From assembly GCA_949592205.1 (NCBI GenBank), contig CATIUR010000005.1:25933679-25997678 (forward strand): 64,000 nucleotides of DNA, in the 5' to 3' direction. Source of the DNA: Helichrysum umbraculigerum. Lineage: Eukaryota; Streptophyta; Magnoliopsida; Asterales; Asteraceae. This document shows positions 1 to 11,818 of this stretch, one piece after another. The notes below the pieces were generated by a model. That model did no database searches, was not told the origin of the DNA, and saw only the letters and a list, made by a program, of their open reading frames with translations. The translations under genes and the position numbers were made by a program. How positions within the stretch are numbered: the first letter of the stretch is position 1; each line of letters begins with the position of its first letter.

Positions 1-855
1 AGGTTCTGGAACAAGTTTCAAGAAGATTTGGGTACTCGTGTTAATTTGAGCACAGCTTTTCATCCGCAGACTGATGGTCAGAGTGAAAGAACTATTCAGA
101 CATTAGAAGACATGTTAAGAGCTTGTGCTATTGATTTCGGTGGTAATTGGGATGAACATTTACCTTTGGCAGAGTTTTCATATAATAATAGTTACCACGC
201 GAGTATAGGTATGCCACCATATGAAATGCTTTATGGAAGGAAATGTCGAACTCCAATTTGTTGGGGTGAAATTGGTCAGCGAGAATTGGGTAATACTGAT
301 ATTGTGCAGAGAACAGCTGAAAAGATTGATCAAGTCAGAGAAAGGTTGAAAATGGCACAAGACCGTCAAAAGTCTTATGCCGATGTTAGAAGACGCCCAA
401 TTGAATTTCAGGTTGGAGATAGAGTGATGTTAAAAGTATCTCCATGGAAGGGCATTATACGTTTCAGAAAACGAGGAAAGTTAAGCCCTCGGTTTATCGG
501 TCCATTCAAAATTCTAGAAAAAGTAGGAAAGGTAGCTTATAGACTTGAACTACCGGAAGAGCTAGCAGGAATCCACAGCACTTTCCACGTGTCATACTTA
601 AGAAAGTGTTTGGTGGATGAGGCTTTGTATGTACCGTTAGAAGAGATAGAGATCAATGACCAATTGAACTATGTAGAACAACCGATAACGATTCTAGAAG
701 AGAAGGTTAAGAGATTGAGAAATAAAGAGATTAAGTTGTTCAAAGTTCAATGGAAGCATAGAAAAGGATCAGAGTTTACATGGGAACCGGAGCATGAAAT
801 TGTTAAGTATTATCCGGCTCTGTATCAGGAATGGATTGTGAGGACACAATCCTGA
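1..855 (+). CDS. Gypsy pol polyprotein, C-terminal part (integrase and chromodomain-like tail), partial
   Basis: The frame is open from base 1 to a TGA at 853-855; the 5' end is outside the window. It starts within the integrase core: HPQTDGQSER contains the last catalytic glutamate of the DDE triad, followed by the PYEMLYGRKCRTP block typical of Gypsy integrases. A GPF/Y-type region follows (RFIGPFKILEKVGKVAYRL). The final ~60 residues (VKRLRNKEIKLFKVQWKHR then FTWEPEHE) look like the chromodomain-like tail of Tekay/Del-type chromoviruses, which is thought to steer integration into heterochromatin. No stop or frameshift is visible, so this portion could be intact. The stop lies 17 bp before the 3' LTR, the usual Gypsy layout. 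Confidence 0.92.
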   Translation, partial: RFWNKFQEDLGTRVNLSTAFHPQTDGQSERTIQTLEDMLRACAIDFGGNWDEHLPLAEFSYNNSYHASIGMPPYEMLYGRKCRTPICWGEIGQRELGNTDIVQRTAEKIDQVRERLKMAQDRQKSYADVRRRPIEFQVGDRVMLKVSPWKGIIRFRKRGKLSPRFIGPFKILEKVGKVAYRLELPEELAGIHSTFHVSYLRKCLVDEALYVPLEEIEINDQLNYVEQPITILEEKVKRLRNKEIKLFKVQWKHRKGSEFTWEPEHEIVKYYPALYQEWIVRTQS

Positions 856-871
856 ATAAGTGGGGGAGAGT

Positions 872-2912
872 TGTAACGCCCCAAATTTTTGTAAGTTTAA
901 ATTATATTATATGCGTGTAGTTATTTAAATTATATGTATATAATATTATGTTATGTGAAATAATTGTTATGTGTTAGAATTAGTTAGTGAAACTAACTAT
1001 GTAAAGAAAATAGAGTTAGAGGGTAGAAAATGTCAAATTAGTAAAGTTGGAGGGTTAAATGAGAAATATATAGATAAAATCCTGCATCTTCTTGTTACTT
1101 CTATTCATTTTCAGAAAACAAAATCACGTATATAATTTCTAGAGAGAGAGAGAGACGATTTAGAGAGAGAGAGAGATTAAGGAAGAACAAAATCAAATTG
1201 GAACTAGGGTTTTGATTAATTGAAGTTTCTAAGCTTCAATTCAGCTTTTATAAGGTAAGACTCAACTCTCTAATTGTTTAAATTGAGTTGGGGTTTAAGT
1301 TACATAAACCCTAAGTTGGTGATTTTGATGGGTAATTGGTTGTAATTAAGTTCCATACATGTTAATAAGTTAGAAAGAATGATTTAATTGTGTTAGTTAT
1401 GTTGATAATCTTATAATCATGTGTTTAGTGGGTAATTGAATTATTATGAGTATGTTTGATCACTAGTTAGTGATGTTTATGATGTATGGAAGTGTGAATG
1501 ATAAAAATTAGTTTCAATTACCCAAATACATGTGATTATGTAGTCATGTGTATGGAACTTATGTTAGATTATTAGGTGTTATGGGATTTAACATCTAATT
1601 CCCATGTAAGAAGTAAGAAAGAGTTAGTTAAATGTGTAATTGATAAGTGTTTATGTGATTATGTGAATAGGTGATCAAGTGTGAAAGAGTTCAAGTTATT
1701 GTTTGTGCAAGTGAAAAGGTAAGTATTTGGACATGTGGAACCAAGGAATGATTTATCATTCGCTTGGTGGTATCTAAGTAATGACTTTGTCATTAGCTTA
1801 GTTTGATGTCAATTCTTCGGAATTTGACATGTTAGATGTTATGGATCCTTAACGTGTTGCAGATTTTAATTGTTAGAGTCCATTTACTTACTAAGCATTT
1901 ATGCTTATATGTTGTGTTTAACATGTTTCAGGAAGTTCAAGTAAGGTAAAGGAGGAATCGGGAAAGAAGGTTATGGAAAGCTAGTGGTGGAGCTCATTGC
2001 TTGGTTGGTAATGAGTTTATATCCCTTTTTGATCATGCTTACGATACAATAACACCCCCGTTTGTAAAGTTTATGATTTTAGACAATGTTTTGAGAAGGT
2101 TAGAATGTTCACTTATGTTATGTAGAAAGTTTGATGAAAGTTAATGTTTTGGTCAATTGTCAAATTGTGAGACTTGAAATGTTAGAGTTTTATGACAAAA
2201 TGAATGAAAAGTGGATGTTTTGACTTTATAAAGTCAACTGAGTGTGAAGGAGTGTTATTGGATAGTCAAAGTTGGAAACGGGTCAAATTGGTGCCCAAAT
2301 GGGTCATTTGAAGTTTAAGTGTCAAAATGGGTCAAGTTCGTTGAAAGTCAAATGTTTTAGTTCTCACAAGTTCTAAAGTTAAGTTGAAATGTGTAGTCAA
2401 AAGATGGAGGTCAGATTTGATGTATTTTAGAATTTGACATGTTAGCATTTTTGGTTTAAAATAGCCGAAAACTCGTTTACGGGTCAAATCTTGTTAAAAT
2501 ATAAAAATTGAAAAAGTAGAATTGAGGTAATGTTTATATGGTCATAGTGAATGTGTGTGCAAAATTTCAGGTCCTAACTCATAACGAGTAAAAAGTTATG
2601 CACGTTTGAAGTTGGTTTAAAAAGTTGAATTTTGGCTGAATTCTGAAATACACTAAGGAACGCGATCCTGACCACTTGAGCCGGATCGCGTTCGCAAGGC
2701 AAAAATCGTCACAGAATGTTTTTAACACATGAACGCGATCCCGACCACTTTCCCGGATCGCGTTTGTCAGTGAAAAAATGAAAGTTTGTGTCTTAAAAAG
2801 CTTGTTTCAACTAGGGGAAGTTATTAAAGTTAAATTATACAAATGGGTTAGTTATGGGACATTAAAGAGAGTGTAAAAAAAAAAAAAAAGTTCTAAATTT
2901 CGGGGTGTTTCA
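872..2912 (+). repeat. 3' LTR of the Gypsy element (about 2.04 kb)
   Basis: Begins TGTAACGCCCC directly after the polypurine tract and ends CGGGGTGTTTCA, giving TG...CA termini. It holds a GA microsatellite (1140-1175), a splice-donor-like AGGTAAGA (near 1254), a T-rich AG acceptor-like site (1931), a 14-A run (near 2876) and two copies of the CG-rich inverted repeat described separately. No coding sequence is seen. Confidence 0.85.
2658..2765. repeat. Two-unit array of AACGCGATCC/GGATCGCGTT inverted repeats
   Basis: Units at 2658-2693 and 2731-2765 each consist of GAACGCGATCC, a 13-14 bp loop, and GGATCGCGTT(C/T). The start-to-start distance is 73 bp. The 37-bp spacer resembles spacers of the array in the nested element at 12.6 kb. 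These are CpG-dense islands in AT-rich surroundings. Confidence 0.9.
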
Positions 2913-3012
2913 CTCAATCCCCTAGAATCCCTTAAAATGTATATGCCGAACACACCCTTCAATCTCTTAAAATCCCTTAGAATTCTTTAAAATTGGGTTG
3001 CCAAACACACCC
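2913..3012. repeat. Remnant of a MITE interrupted by the Gypsy insertion
   Basis: The sequence right of the LTR has runs of CCCTTAGAATTC type and ends TTGCCAAACACACCC, the same terminal motif as the complete MITE at 3098-3503. Its other end would be left of the Gypsy element, outside this window. Confidence 0.5.
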
Positions 3013-3097
3013 AATGTCTTTCGTTTTTCTCTTCTATATAGATTTTTTGATTAAAACTCTTTTTAAATAAAGAAAACCTTCAGAAATTAAACACTAT

Positions 3098-3503
3098 GGG
3101 TGTGTTTGGTAAAAGTGGTTGGAGATGGAGATGGAGATGGAGCTGAAGCTGGAAATGGAGATGGATTTTAAGAGCTGGAGCTTATATTTAGGGTTGGAGC
3201 TGGAGATTTTATTTTCTTATACATGTTTGGCAAACAAGCTGGAGTTGGAGCTTATTGATGTGAAATGATATAATGGACAAGAATCCTTTACATTTTCTAA
3301 AAAGTTAGTAATAGAATAAGGGTAATATGGTAAATTTATAATTAGAAGATGGAGATTCTATGAGAAGCTACTTTGAAGCCCTACATTTTATTGGGTGACA
3401 AACATGGATTGTAAAACTTAAGGGGATTGAGTTTCTTGAAACTAGAATTTCAATCTAGTAGAATCCCCAAGAATCCCATACAAATTGGTTGCCAAACACA
3501 CCC
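3098..3503. mobile_element. MITE with GGGTGTGTTTGG termini
   Basis: Terminal inverted repeats GGGTGTGTTTGG (3098-3109) and CCAAACACACCC (3492-3503) bound 406 bp, flanked by a possible 3-bp duplication TAT. It contains a GGAGATGGA-type tandem (3120-3165). It has no coding capacity. A PIF/Harbinger-like origin is possible from the 3-bp duplication, but the superfamily is not settled. Confidence 0.65.
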
Positions 3504-3506
3504 TAT

Positions 3507-4053
3507 ATATAATATATAATCGACTTAAAAATGAAACAAATAAATATTTGTTGGATTGGTCCGATTGGACATTACGCAAGTAAATGATACAGTAATACGC
3601 AAACAGAAGTGTCGGTATAGTTTAAAGTACTTTAAACAACTATTGTTTACTTCAAATCGCTTACGTATTTCTGTTGCTATTTGTTTACTCTATTTCAATT
3701 TCAATTACTAAATACCCACGTATTAAATTAAAATTAAAATGATATATATATATACAATGAATATAAAAACATACATATATCTTTAGAATTTAATTTAATA
3801 ATAATAAAAATGAAAATAGACAGATTTAAACACTAGTCAAACACCGACTCGAGTATCATTTACATTATTCCTTTTCCAGTCAAATACCTCAGTGGCATTC
3901 CTGTAAATAACTCCAATCTCAAACCCACTTCCACTAAAAGTAATCACTTGACTCTCGCCATGCTTTTACCTTTGTCATTACTACTGTCAGTTTGAATGCT
4001 CCTCCATTTTCTACACTTTTCAAAAACTCTCTACTCCTAATCTCGCCGGAATC
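3507..4053. other. Upstream flank of the kinase gene
   Basis: AT-rich non-coding sequence with an ATATATATATATACAATG stretch near 3740. It presumably contains the promoter and 5' UTR of the kinase gene. I see no repeat or other gene here. Confidence 0.4.
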
Positions 4054-7000
4054 ATGTCACATTCCGGCCATCCCTCCACCGCCGGCGAAGACGTCACCTC
4101 CCTCTCTTCCAAAACACCAATCCTAGGTCAAAAACTATACGTCGTTGTTGCGATCACGGTAGCTACTGTAACCGCAATCCTGTTACTCATCTTCTTGTTT
4201 TTCCTTCATAAACATAAATCAAAACGACGTCGTACAATGCATGACGTCGTAAAAGAAAATAGCGAAGCCAACACGACATGCTTAGATCAGCATCAGAAAG
4301 TAGCCAAAACGTTAATGAGTATGTTCGAGCTTGATAAAGATGATGATGATGACGTGGGAGAAGTTATTAAACCGATGATTAAAGTGATCGAGACGAGAAA
4401 AATTGATGATAATAATTCCGGAAGTAACGTTTCGGGTTCGGGTACAGGGTCAGGTTCGGGTACGAGTGGGAGTGTGGACACGTCATCAAGTATGTCCGTT
4501 GAGAATATGAGTAATATTGGATGGGGCCGGTGGTTTAATTTGAAGGAGTTAGAGATAGCGACGGATGGATTTGCGACGGAAAATGTGATCGGAGAAGGTG
4601 GTTATGGTGTTGTGTATAAAGGTGTTTTACATGATGGTTTGTCGGTGGCTGTCAAGAGTCTTTTGGATAATAGGTAAGTTTATTTTTTTTAAATTTAGTT
4701 TAATTTGAATATATTTTTTTATTATTACCCTCTCCGTCACATTGTGATTCCATTGGGCTTTTTACTTTTTTTACTATCTGTTTTGATGAGATGTCTGTTT
4801 AGATAAACATATTTGTTTATAACAAGTGCTGGTTAAGTAAATGTATTTTTTTTTACCAAAAAGATGAAGTTAAATGACATAAAGTTTGAACAAGTAGGTA
4901 AGTTTAATTTGAAAATATATTTGTTTATTAGTACTCCCTCCGTCCATTTGAAATCTAGTTAAAGAAATTTTCTAAAACTGTCTCCGTGCTTAGACTGAGG
5001 GAGTAATAAATTAAGCGTTTTAGAAGCAGAAGAAGTATAGTGATTTTGTTTTGTTTGAAGAATTTAGATCTAAATTTGAAAATATATTTGTTAATTAGTG
5101 TATTAATAATTTTATTATTATTATAATTAAGGTGACAGAGAAAGTATATGGTTACTTTATTACTCCACTCTTGTTTCAAGAAAAAAAGGTGGGTTAATCG
5201 ATAGCTCTTTATTACTCACTTTGCTGTGTTAAGCATTTGAATTAGGAAATATGAATAAGATTATTGATTGTTTAATTGGTTTTGGTGAGTGATTAGTAGC
5301 CTCGTGAACAACAAATGTCAGATTAGAATCCATGATCTCTTGGAAATTTAAAAAATATTTTAAGTACTTTGAATTTTGTTAGGAGGGAATTTAACTTTCA
5401 ATAGGTTGATTAATTTTTAAGTTATATTATAGGTCAAGGTCAAATTTAAATGATTTTTAAAATTCTAAACTGATGTATGCAAAAGGGACCCAAGATGATC
5501 CGAGTATATGAACCTATGTTAAACAGCAGTAGAATTACCTGCATACACCACAGTTATGCATACATGGTGTAGTAATATGTGCATAAATTGAGTGTCTTTG
5601 TGGTGTGAACATCAATTTATGTGGCAGGTGTATAAATCGTCTCCGTTCATTATCAAATTGAGATTTAATAATCCTGTTCCTAATAAGTTGTAGGAATGTT
5701 TAAGTATACTTAAGATCTTTACGGACTTGATAAAGTAATTTCTTTATACCAAACTTTATATTTAGAGACTTTGATTTGAATGTATAGGGGACAGGCAGAG
5801 AAGGAGTTCAAGGTGGAGGTTGAAGCCATTGGCAAAGTAAGGCACAAGAACCTCGTTGGTCTAATTGGATTTTGCGCAGAAGGTGCTAAGAGGTACTTTG
5901 TGATTAGTATACGTTGTAAGTTAACTAGTCTGTCATTTTTAAGCATTGCAAGATGTATATATATTCCTGTAAATCAATAGTTTCATCTTGTGGTACTGTC
6001 ATATCCTTTACTGTGAATGTGAATATTCTTTTTCGCACTTAGAGCATATTAATCAGAAAAGTTCTCCCAAAAAGGAGAACCTGTGAAGCAAGTGTCCTCC
6101 CCCCCATAATGTATAATTTATCTATCATTGCCAACTAGAGGAATCAAGCATGTTCGGCAACCACCAAATAGTTTTTAGTCATCTAGTGCTTCTCAATTAT
6201 TTTGAATATTTGGCGACCTGATAAATATTTTCCTATATGTAATGTTGATTTGGTTCAGTTTCATTGTCATATTGTAAAACCTGAAAACTGATATACATAT
6301 ATATATTTGTTGCCTGGAATAACTGAGCTAAACAAAAGCTCAGAATCACAACTCATATATTTTCATGCTTTTGGTGCCGGCGTTTTAAATTTTCTGTTGT
6401 TTGTACCTGTCCCAACTCACACAGGATGCTTGTGTACGAGTTTGTTGACAACGGAAATTTAGAACAATGGTTGCATGGAGACAAAGGACCAACCAGCACT
6501 TTGACTTGGGACATACGCATGAAGATTGCGGTTGGGACTGCAAAAGGGTATTCCCATGATTGATAATATAACTTGCATTTTACATATGCCCAGTAAATTT
6601 GATACATACTAACAATCACACGGGGTTTTGCTTAGATTGGCATATTTACACGAAGGACTAGAACCAAAAGTTGTTCACCGTGACGTTAAATCAAGCAATA
6701 TTCTCCTGGATAAAAAATGGAATGCAAAAGTAGCTGATTTTGGACTTGCCAAGTTACTGGAATCTGAGAAAAGCTATGTGACTACACGAGTAATGGGGAC
6801 ATTTGGGTTAGTGTTGTTGCCTCTTTAATTTATCTGTAATTCTGGCCCCATGAAGTACTTACTGGCAATGATCTGCAGATATGTGTCACCTGACTATGCA
6901 AGTACGGGGATGCTTAACGAGGGAAGTGACGTCTATAGCTTTGGAGTTTTGCTCATGGAATTAGTAACAGGAAGGAGTCCAATCGATTATTCCCGACCCC

Positions 7001-8344
7001 CTGGAGAGGTACATTTTTCATTTGACATGTCAAACCTATTTGACCCATTCAGCCCGTGTTAGTTTTAGATAATTTTCTACATTTGCCTAGTCTGACTTGT
7101 TATCAATGAAATACATTCTGACTTGACAAATGGTTTAACTTTTCTACCCCTTCTGTTTAAAAAATGGTTTTAATTTTTCTACCAATGATATGCCCAGTTT
7201 GATTCTTTTTTCTGTGTTTTTTTTTATATTATAGATGAACTTGGTTGACTGGTTTAAGGGAATGGTAGCAAGTCGTAGGGGGGAGGAGTTGCTCGATCCA
7301 AAAATCGATTTACGGCCTTCTCCAAGAGCTTTAAAACGAGCATTATTGGTGTGCCTTCGTTGTATAGATATGGATGCAAGCAAGCGTCCAAAGATGGGGC
7401 AAGTTATACACATGCTCGAAGCAGATGACTTCCCTTTTCGTGGAGTAAGTATTTTCTTTGGTTTATTCATCTTTCAATGCGGTCACACACCATGATGTTG
7501 ATTCAAATCCAACTAACATTTATCTGTTTCATGTTTGTTGGTCTATCGCTTCACATATGTTTTCGAGTGTTTAAATTCTCCAAGTGGTTAAAATGGTCTA
7601 ATTTTAGTTTTGTGATATGCATATAAATAAAAACTCATTTGGCACTATCTATGGATATAGGTATAGTCATACCCATTTATTCATGTACTGCTCAACGTGT
7701 ATTCGATCATATGCAAAAGTACACTATGTTCTTACGTTGTTTGAGCTTGTTGACTTGAGATTCTTCGTTAAAAGACGAGTCAAATCAGATTATATTCAGA
7801 AGTACAATGGGACGGTTGGGTAACAGTTCATGACAAGTAATCTTTGTTGGCACTTTGGTAAAGTTAGGGCGACCCAAAATACTTCTTTTCCATTTTCTTT
7901 TATAGTTTGTGTCAAATATGATTACAAAGTTACATAATATTATTAATCATCCGACGTATGACATAAAATCTTGTAGGAAGTTTAATGCATTAAAAATGCA
8001 TCTCGGAAGATTTTTGACTCAGTTGACCTTTTTCCTTCTTAGCTGATTCGTGTTATTATACTCATCTTACGGTTAGGCATGACTCAAATCCTCACATTCA
8101 TAAGCAAATGGGTCGAGATTGTTACCTTTTGTTTTACTTTCCTGCTGTCATGATACATCTTGTGTGTAACATCCTGTATCCCTACGAATTTGCATTTTTT
8201 TAGCATCTCTTGATGGTGTGTTCGCCTTATCATAACTTCCAGGAACCTCGACCACCTAGGGCCGCAACTATACCATGTCCAGATGCACCTACTGCCACTA
8301 AAGTTCCTTTTCCAATTCCAAATGTTGGTGATAAACAAAGATAA
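4054..8344 (+). CDS. Membrane-anchored serine/threonine protein kinase (At4g34500-like RLK/RLCK)
   Basis: Seven exons give 486 aa: 4054-4673, 5788-5892, 6425-6547, 6636-6806, 6879-7008, 7235-7444 and 8243-8344; all introns are GT-AG and the phases agree. A short Ser/Thr-rich N-terminus precedes one transmembrane helix (about residues 29-51) and a basic stop-transfer stretch, then an acidic and Gly/Ser-rich linker and the kinase domain. Visible kinase motifs are the glycine loop GEGGYG (180-185), Lys201 in VAVK, HRD (297-299, an RD kinase) and DFG (317-319). The usual APE motif reads SPD. No extracellular receptor domain is present. As I recall, it matches the Arabidopsis family with At4g34500 and At1g01540, whose substrates are poorly known. 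All key residues are present, so it looks functional. Confidence 0.93.
4934..5003. mobile_element. Short Stowaway-like MITE in kinase intron 1
   Basis: CTCCCTCCGTCC at 4934 and GACTGAGGGAG ending at 5003 are inverted termini typical of Stowaway/mariner MITEs. TA dinucleotides at 4932-4933 and 5004-5005 are the expected 2-bp duplication. Only 70 bp, so an internally deleted copy. A related fragment (CCCTCTCCGTCAC) lies near 4728. Confidence 0.6.
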
Positions 8345-8690
8345 AGTCGGAGATGAATAGATGGTTCTTCGTCTACTTGACAAACCACTCACTCAGCATA
8401 CAGTGTAGGAGGTATACTAGTTATCAGATTATATCTATATATAGAATTTAGCATCAATTTTGTGCATTTACGAAAACTCGAAAAGTCTCTTTACGAGACA
8501 CGAATTGTTTGTAGTTCTTTACTACTACTACTATTAAACTGAAATGCCATTGCAACAAGTAGTATTCATGTGTAAATATTATTAGTTATAAGTTTTCTAT
8601 TTTTCTTTTCTTTTCTTTTGTACTCAAATTTGATTGTGCTATAATAAAATATGGTCTGAGTTTTACTTGCCAATGAATGAATATACCTTA
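8345..8690. other. 3' flank of the kinase gene
   Basis: AT-rich sequence expected to hold the 3' UTR and polyadenylation region; AATAAAAT-type signals occur near 8641. No further gene is seen. Confidence 0.4.
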
Positions 8691-8698
8691 CCAATATA

Positions 8699-8884
8699 CA
8701 GGGGCGGAGCTAGAGATTTTTAGAAGGGGAGGCAAAAAAAATTTTTTTTTTCTTTCTATCACATTAGGGGGGTCAAAATTCTAAACTGTCACTGATTACC
8801 TTTAAAAACATTATTTTTTTCAATAATTTTTTATTTCTAGGGGGGGCGACTGCCCCCATTGCCCCCCTTCTAGCTTCGCCCCTG
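8699..8884. mobile_element. hAT-type MITE, 186 bp
   Basis: Termini CAGGGGCGGAGCTAGA and TCTAGCTTCGCCCCTG are inverted with one mismatch. A perfect 8-bp target duplication, CCAATATA, lies at 8691-8698 and 8885-8892. The duplication length and CAGGGGCGGAGC ends are diagnostic of non-autonomous hAT elements. No transposase. Confidence 0.9.
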
Positions 8885-8892
8885 CCAATATA

Positions 8893-9271
8893 TTAATTAC
8901 TATTGAGCTACGATTACAAACACTACATAATGATTCATGTGACTAATATATACGTCTAAAACGTGTTAATGAGAAGTTCGACATGTGACAAATTCAAGAT
9001 GAAAATACCAAGAGTAAAATGCGTAATACACCTGTCACTCCCTGGGAATAAATTGATTTAAGAGGCCATTAAGCATTTTAATTAGGGTACTAATGATTTG
9101 TGTGATCCATATTATTTTAATTTTACACTTAAATGATTTTGATTTATTTCATGTACTTTATACTTTGAATTCGAATTTCATAAACTCATCATGGTAAATA
9201 AATTCCAAACATGTGCAAACTAAGTGGGTATTAGAACCTGCTAAAATTATGGCCTTCTAGGACAAAAAGAA
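8893..9271. other. Intergenic stretch left of the Copia insertion
   Basis: AT-rich sequence without a convincing open frame, repeat or RNA gene. It ends with AAGAA (9267-9271), the left copy of the Copia target duplication. Confidence 0.4.
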
Positions 9272-9721
9272 TGTTGATACATGTTTGTGTGTCTGTCAGT
9301 TGGTCTATTGAGTTGTAAGTGTCGTTAGTTAGTTTTAATAGAAAAGTCATTTTCTGTATTTGCGACACTTAAGGTTAGCATTAGGCGACACTTGCCTTAG
9401 TGACGCATAGCGACACTTAGGTAAGTGACGCATGAGGGCGGCGACATGCGACACTTCCCAAGTGACGCATGTCTGCCGATTTTGTTTTAGTATAAATTGA
9501 AACCTACGGGTTTTCGGCTAGGGTTGACGAAACCCTAGCACCATTTGTCGACTAAGCACTTCTGTAAACAGTTCCAATACGATTTACAAGCTAATATACT
9601 CGTTTACTTTGATTAATCATTGTTTTCGGTTTGAGTTTATTACTTGTTTGTGTAATTGATTGATTCCGCCAATCTATTACTATCGATCAACACTTAGATC
9701 CACATCCAGGGGGCACTTTCA
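9272..9721 (+). repeat. 5' LTR of the Copia element
   Basis: Starts TGTTGATACATG and ends GGGCACTTTCA. The first half carries GCGACACTT and AAGTGACGCA motifs (9361-9472) upstream of a TATA box; the second half would be R-U5. No difference from the 3' LTR was found on reading the two copies against each other. Confidence 0.95.
9491..9498 (+). promoter_or_regulatory. TATA box of the Copia LTR
   Basis: TATAAATT lies about 20 bp downstream of the last GTGACGC motif and 957 bp upstream of the gag ATG. The position inside the LTR fits the start of the genomic RNA. Confidence 0.55.
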
Positions 9722-10447
9722 ACTGGTATCAGAGCCTCGGAGTTGATTTGATCGACGTGTGTACGTGTATTGAAGTGTTTTCGGTTCGATTTTGTGAAGA
9801 TCAAAGACATTCTAGCAAGATTAGGATCGATTTGGTGCTATTACTGTGTTTTGAGTAAAGATTTACAGGTTTCGTACGATTGGGACTCAAGAATTTTCAT
9901 TAGGTTTACGAAAATTCGATTTTTAGGGTTTTTGGGTGTTCACAGCCGTTTCTGCGTCACTCAGAGCGTCACTTCGACACTTTGTGCGGCACTTCGAGCG
10001 ACACTTCTGTAAGGAACAATTAGGGTTTTTACGACACTCAAGTGCGTCACTTAGTAACGTCACTTGAGTATTATACGTCACTTACATTAGTGACACCTAC
10101 TGTTCAATCCGACACTCTACTGCGTCATTTGATACGACACTTGTGTATCATCCGTCACTTACTACGAGTGACGCGTTACTTCTGTCAGTCACTTAAAGCG
10201 TCACTTACCTTAGTGACGCCTGCTATTGCTAAGCGACACTCAAGTCCGTCACTTGAGTACGTCACTTACGTGTTTATAAGACACTCATCTCTAGTGTCGT
10301 TCTGTTTGTTTATCCGTCACTCGATAGCGTCACTTATCAAGTGCCGCTACTCTTTGCGACACTAAGGTGCGTCACTTACCAAGTGACGCCTTTGTTACTA
10401 ATCAGCTTCCAAGTTTTTTTTTAAGTTGATTTTACAGGTACGCTTCA
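9722..10447 (+). repeat. Copia 5' leader packed with GCGTCACTT/AAGTGACGC motifs
   Basis: Between 9954 and 10390 there are roughly fifteen copies of CGTCACT or AGTGACG, mixed with GCGACACTT variants, in both orientations. Some face each other, for example GCGTCACTT then AGTGACGCC near 10199-10220 and near 10371-10390, and could form short stem-loops. A splice-acceptor-like TGATTTTACAG precedes the gag ATG. Short open frames here (9770, 10042) read through the repeats and are not considered genes. Confidence 0.8.
9724..9735 (+). other. Primer binding site (initiator Met tRNA)
   Basis: TGGTATCAGAGC, two bases after the 5' LTR, is complementary to the 3' end of plant initiator methionine tRNA, the standard primer of Copia and Gypsy elements. 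Confidence 0.9.
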
Positions 10448-11818
10448 ATGTCTGATAAGGAAGATATTAGAGGAATCAGAGAGATGCTCAGACAGAGCAA
10501 TGATATTGGCTCCAGTAATAAACCTCCGTTCTTTGGACCAGATTTAGATTATGTGTATTGGAGAGATAGATATGAACAGTATATAGATTTCCACTGTCCT
10601 GAACTGTGGGGACCTTTAAAAGAACGATATGTTGCTCCAGTGGCTGAAGGAAATTATCGTGGTGTTCCTCCAGCTAAAACATATAATGCTATGTCACCTC
10701 AAGAGAAAAAGGAGTATGAAACAGAAAGAAAGGCTCATTCTTCTATCTGTATGTGTTTGCCAAAGGATGTTATGAGACTCTTTAAATCTCATGACACAAC
10801 TTATGATCTGTGGAAGGCAATTGAGACAAGATGCGGAGGAAATGAAAAGTACAAGGAGGCTAAGCTAGAATTAATCAAAAAGCAGTATGATCTATTTGAC
10901 ATGATTCCTAATGAGCTGACTTCCAGTTTATTCACTCGATACTCACATCTGGTTAGTGAGTTAAATGAAGGAGGATACAATCTCCCTGCACTTGAGGTAA
11001 ACAAGAAGTTGCTAGACGTGTTGCCAAGTGCTTGGGATGTGAAAGTCCAATTTTTAAAAGAAAATCCAGAATTACAGAGGATGACTTTGGATCAATTGAT
11101 AGATATTCTACAAGCTCATGCGATGGAATTGAAGAAGAAAGAATGTAAGTCAGGTGGATCTGTACAGAATGCCACAACTGGTGGAGTTGGACTAGTCAAT
11201 TCTGGCAAGAGTTACGGTGGAGTAGCATTTATAACGGATACCAATTCATCTTCTGCTTCTTCTGGAGGTCATCATACAGCTTATCTTTCTGGTACATCTC
11301 AAGGAAATCAACAACAGGCTCCAGTTTCACCAGCAATACAAGAGCAAGCTGCAATTTATACAGCTTTTCTGAGCTCTTACAAAGATTTGGTTACTCAACC
11401 AAATACAACTTTGGAACTGATCAAGGAGGATTACGGACAATTGGATGAAGATGATCTAGAACAGATGGACTTGAATTGGAACATTGCTATGATAACAAGA
11501 AGGGTTCAAAAATTCTTGCAACGAACTGGACGCAAGAGTTTAGAAGGCAATGGGAAGTCAGGATTTGGTTTTGATAAAAGCAAGGTCCGTTGTTATAACT
11601 GCCAGAATTTGGGTCATTTCGCTAGGGAATGCGAGAAACCCAAGATGCCACCGTCGGGCCTTACTAAACCTGATCCTCCAAAAACGAAAGAAGAGGGCAA
11701 GACGTTAGTTGTGGACAATGCTTTGGTGGTTTTTGAGCCAACTACTCATGACTGGAATGCGGAGGCTACAAAGTTTCAACAGTGTCTCATGGCTCATATT
11801 ACACCTGAGGTACAAAAT

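Larger units (their letters stand above)
1..2912 (+). mobile_element. Ty3/Gypsy retrotransposon, 3' part (integrase end plus 3' LTR)
   Basis: The window opens inside the pol gene of a Gypsy element and runs through the polypurine tract (TGGGGGAGAG, 861-870) into a complete 3' LTR. The 5' LTR, gag, protease and reverse transcriptase lie to the left of the window, so a target duplication cannot be checked. The right boundary is the CA at 2911-2912, after which unrelated MITE-like sequence begins. Confidence 0.9.

Noticed and set aside
2876..2889. Poly(A) run as a LINE or SINE tail
   Set aside because: It lies inside the Gypsy LTR shortly before its end; no LINE/SINE body or target duplication is present.
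7617..7823. Separate gene in kinase intron 6
   Set aside because: The frame lies wholly between exons 6 and 7 and has no recognisable motif.
9770..10365. Leader peptides before Copia gag
   Set aside because: The frames read through the GCGTCACTT repeats and are rich in RHSS/TLVTP repeats; they reflect the repeat word, not selection.
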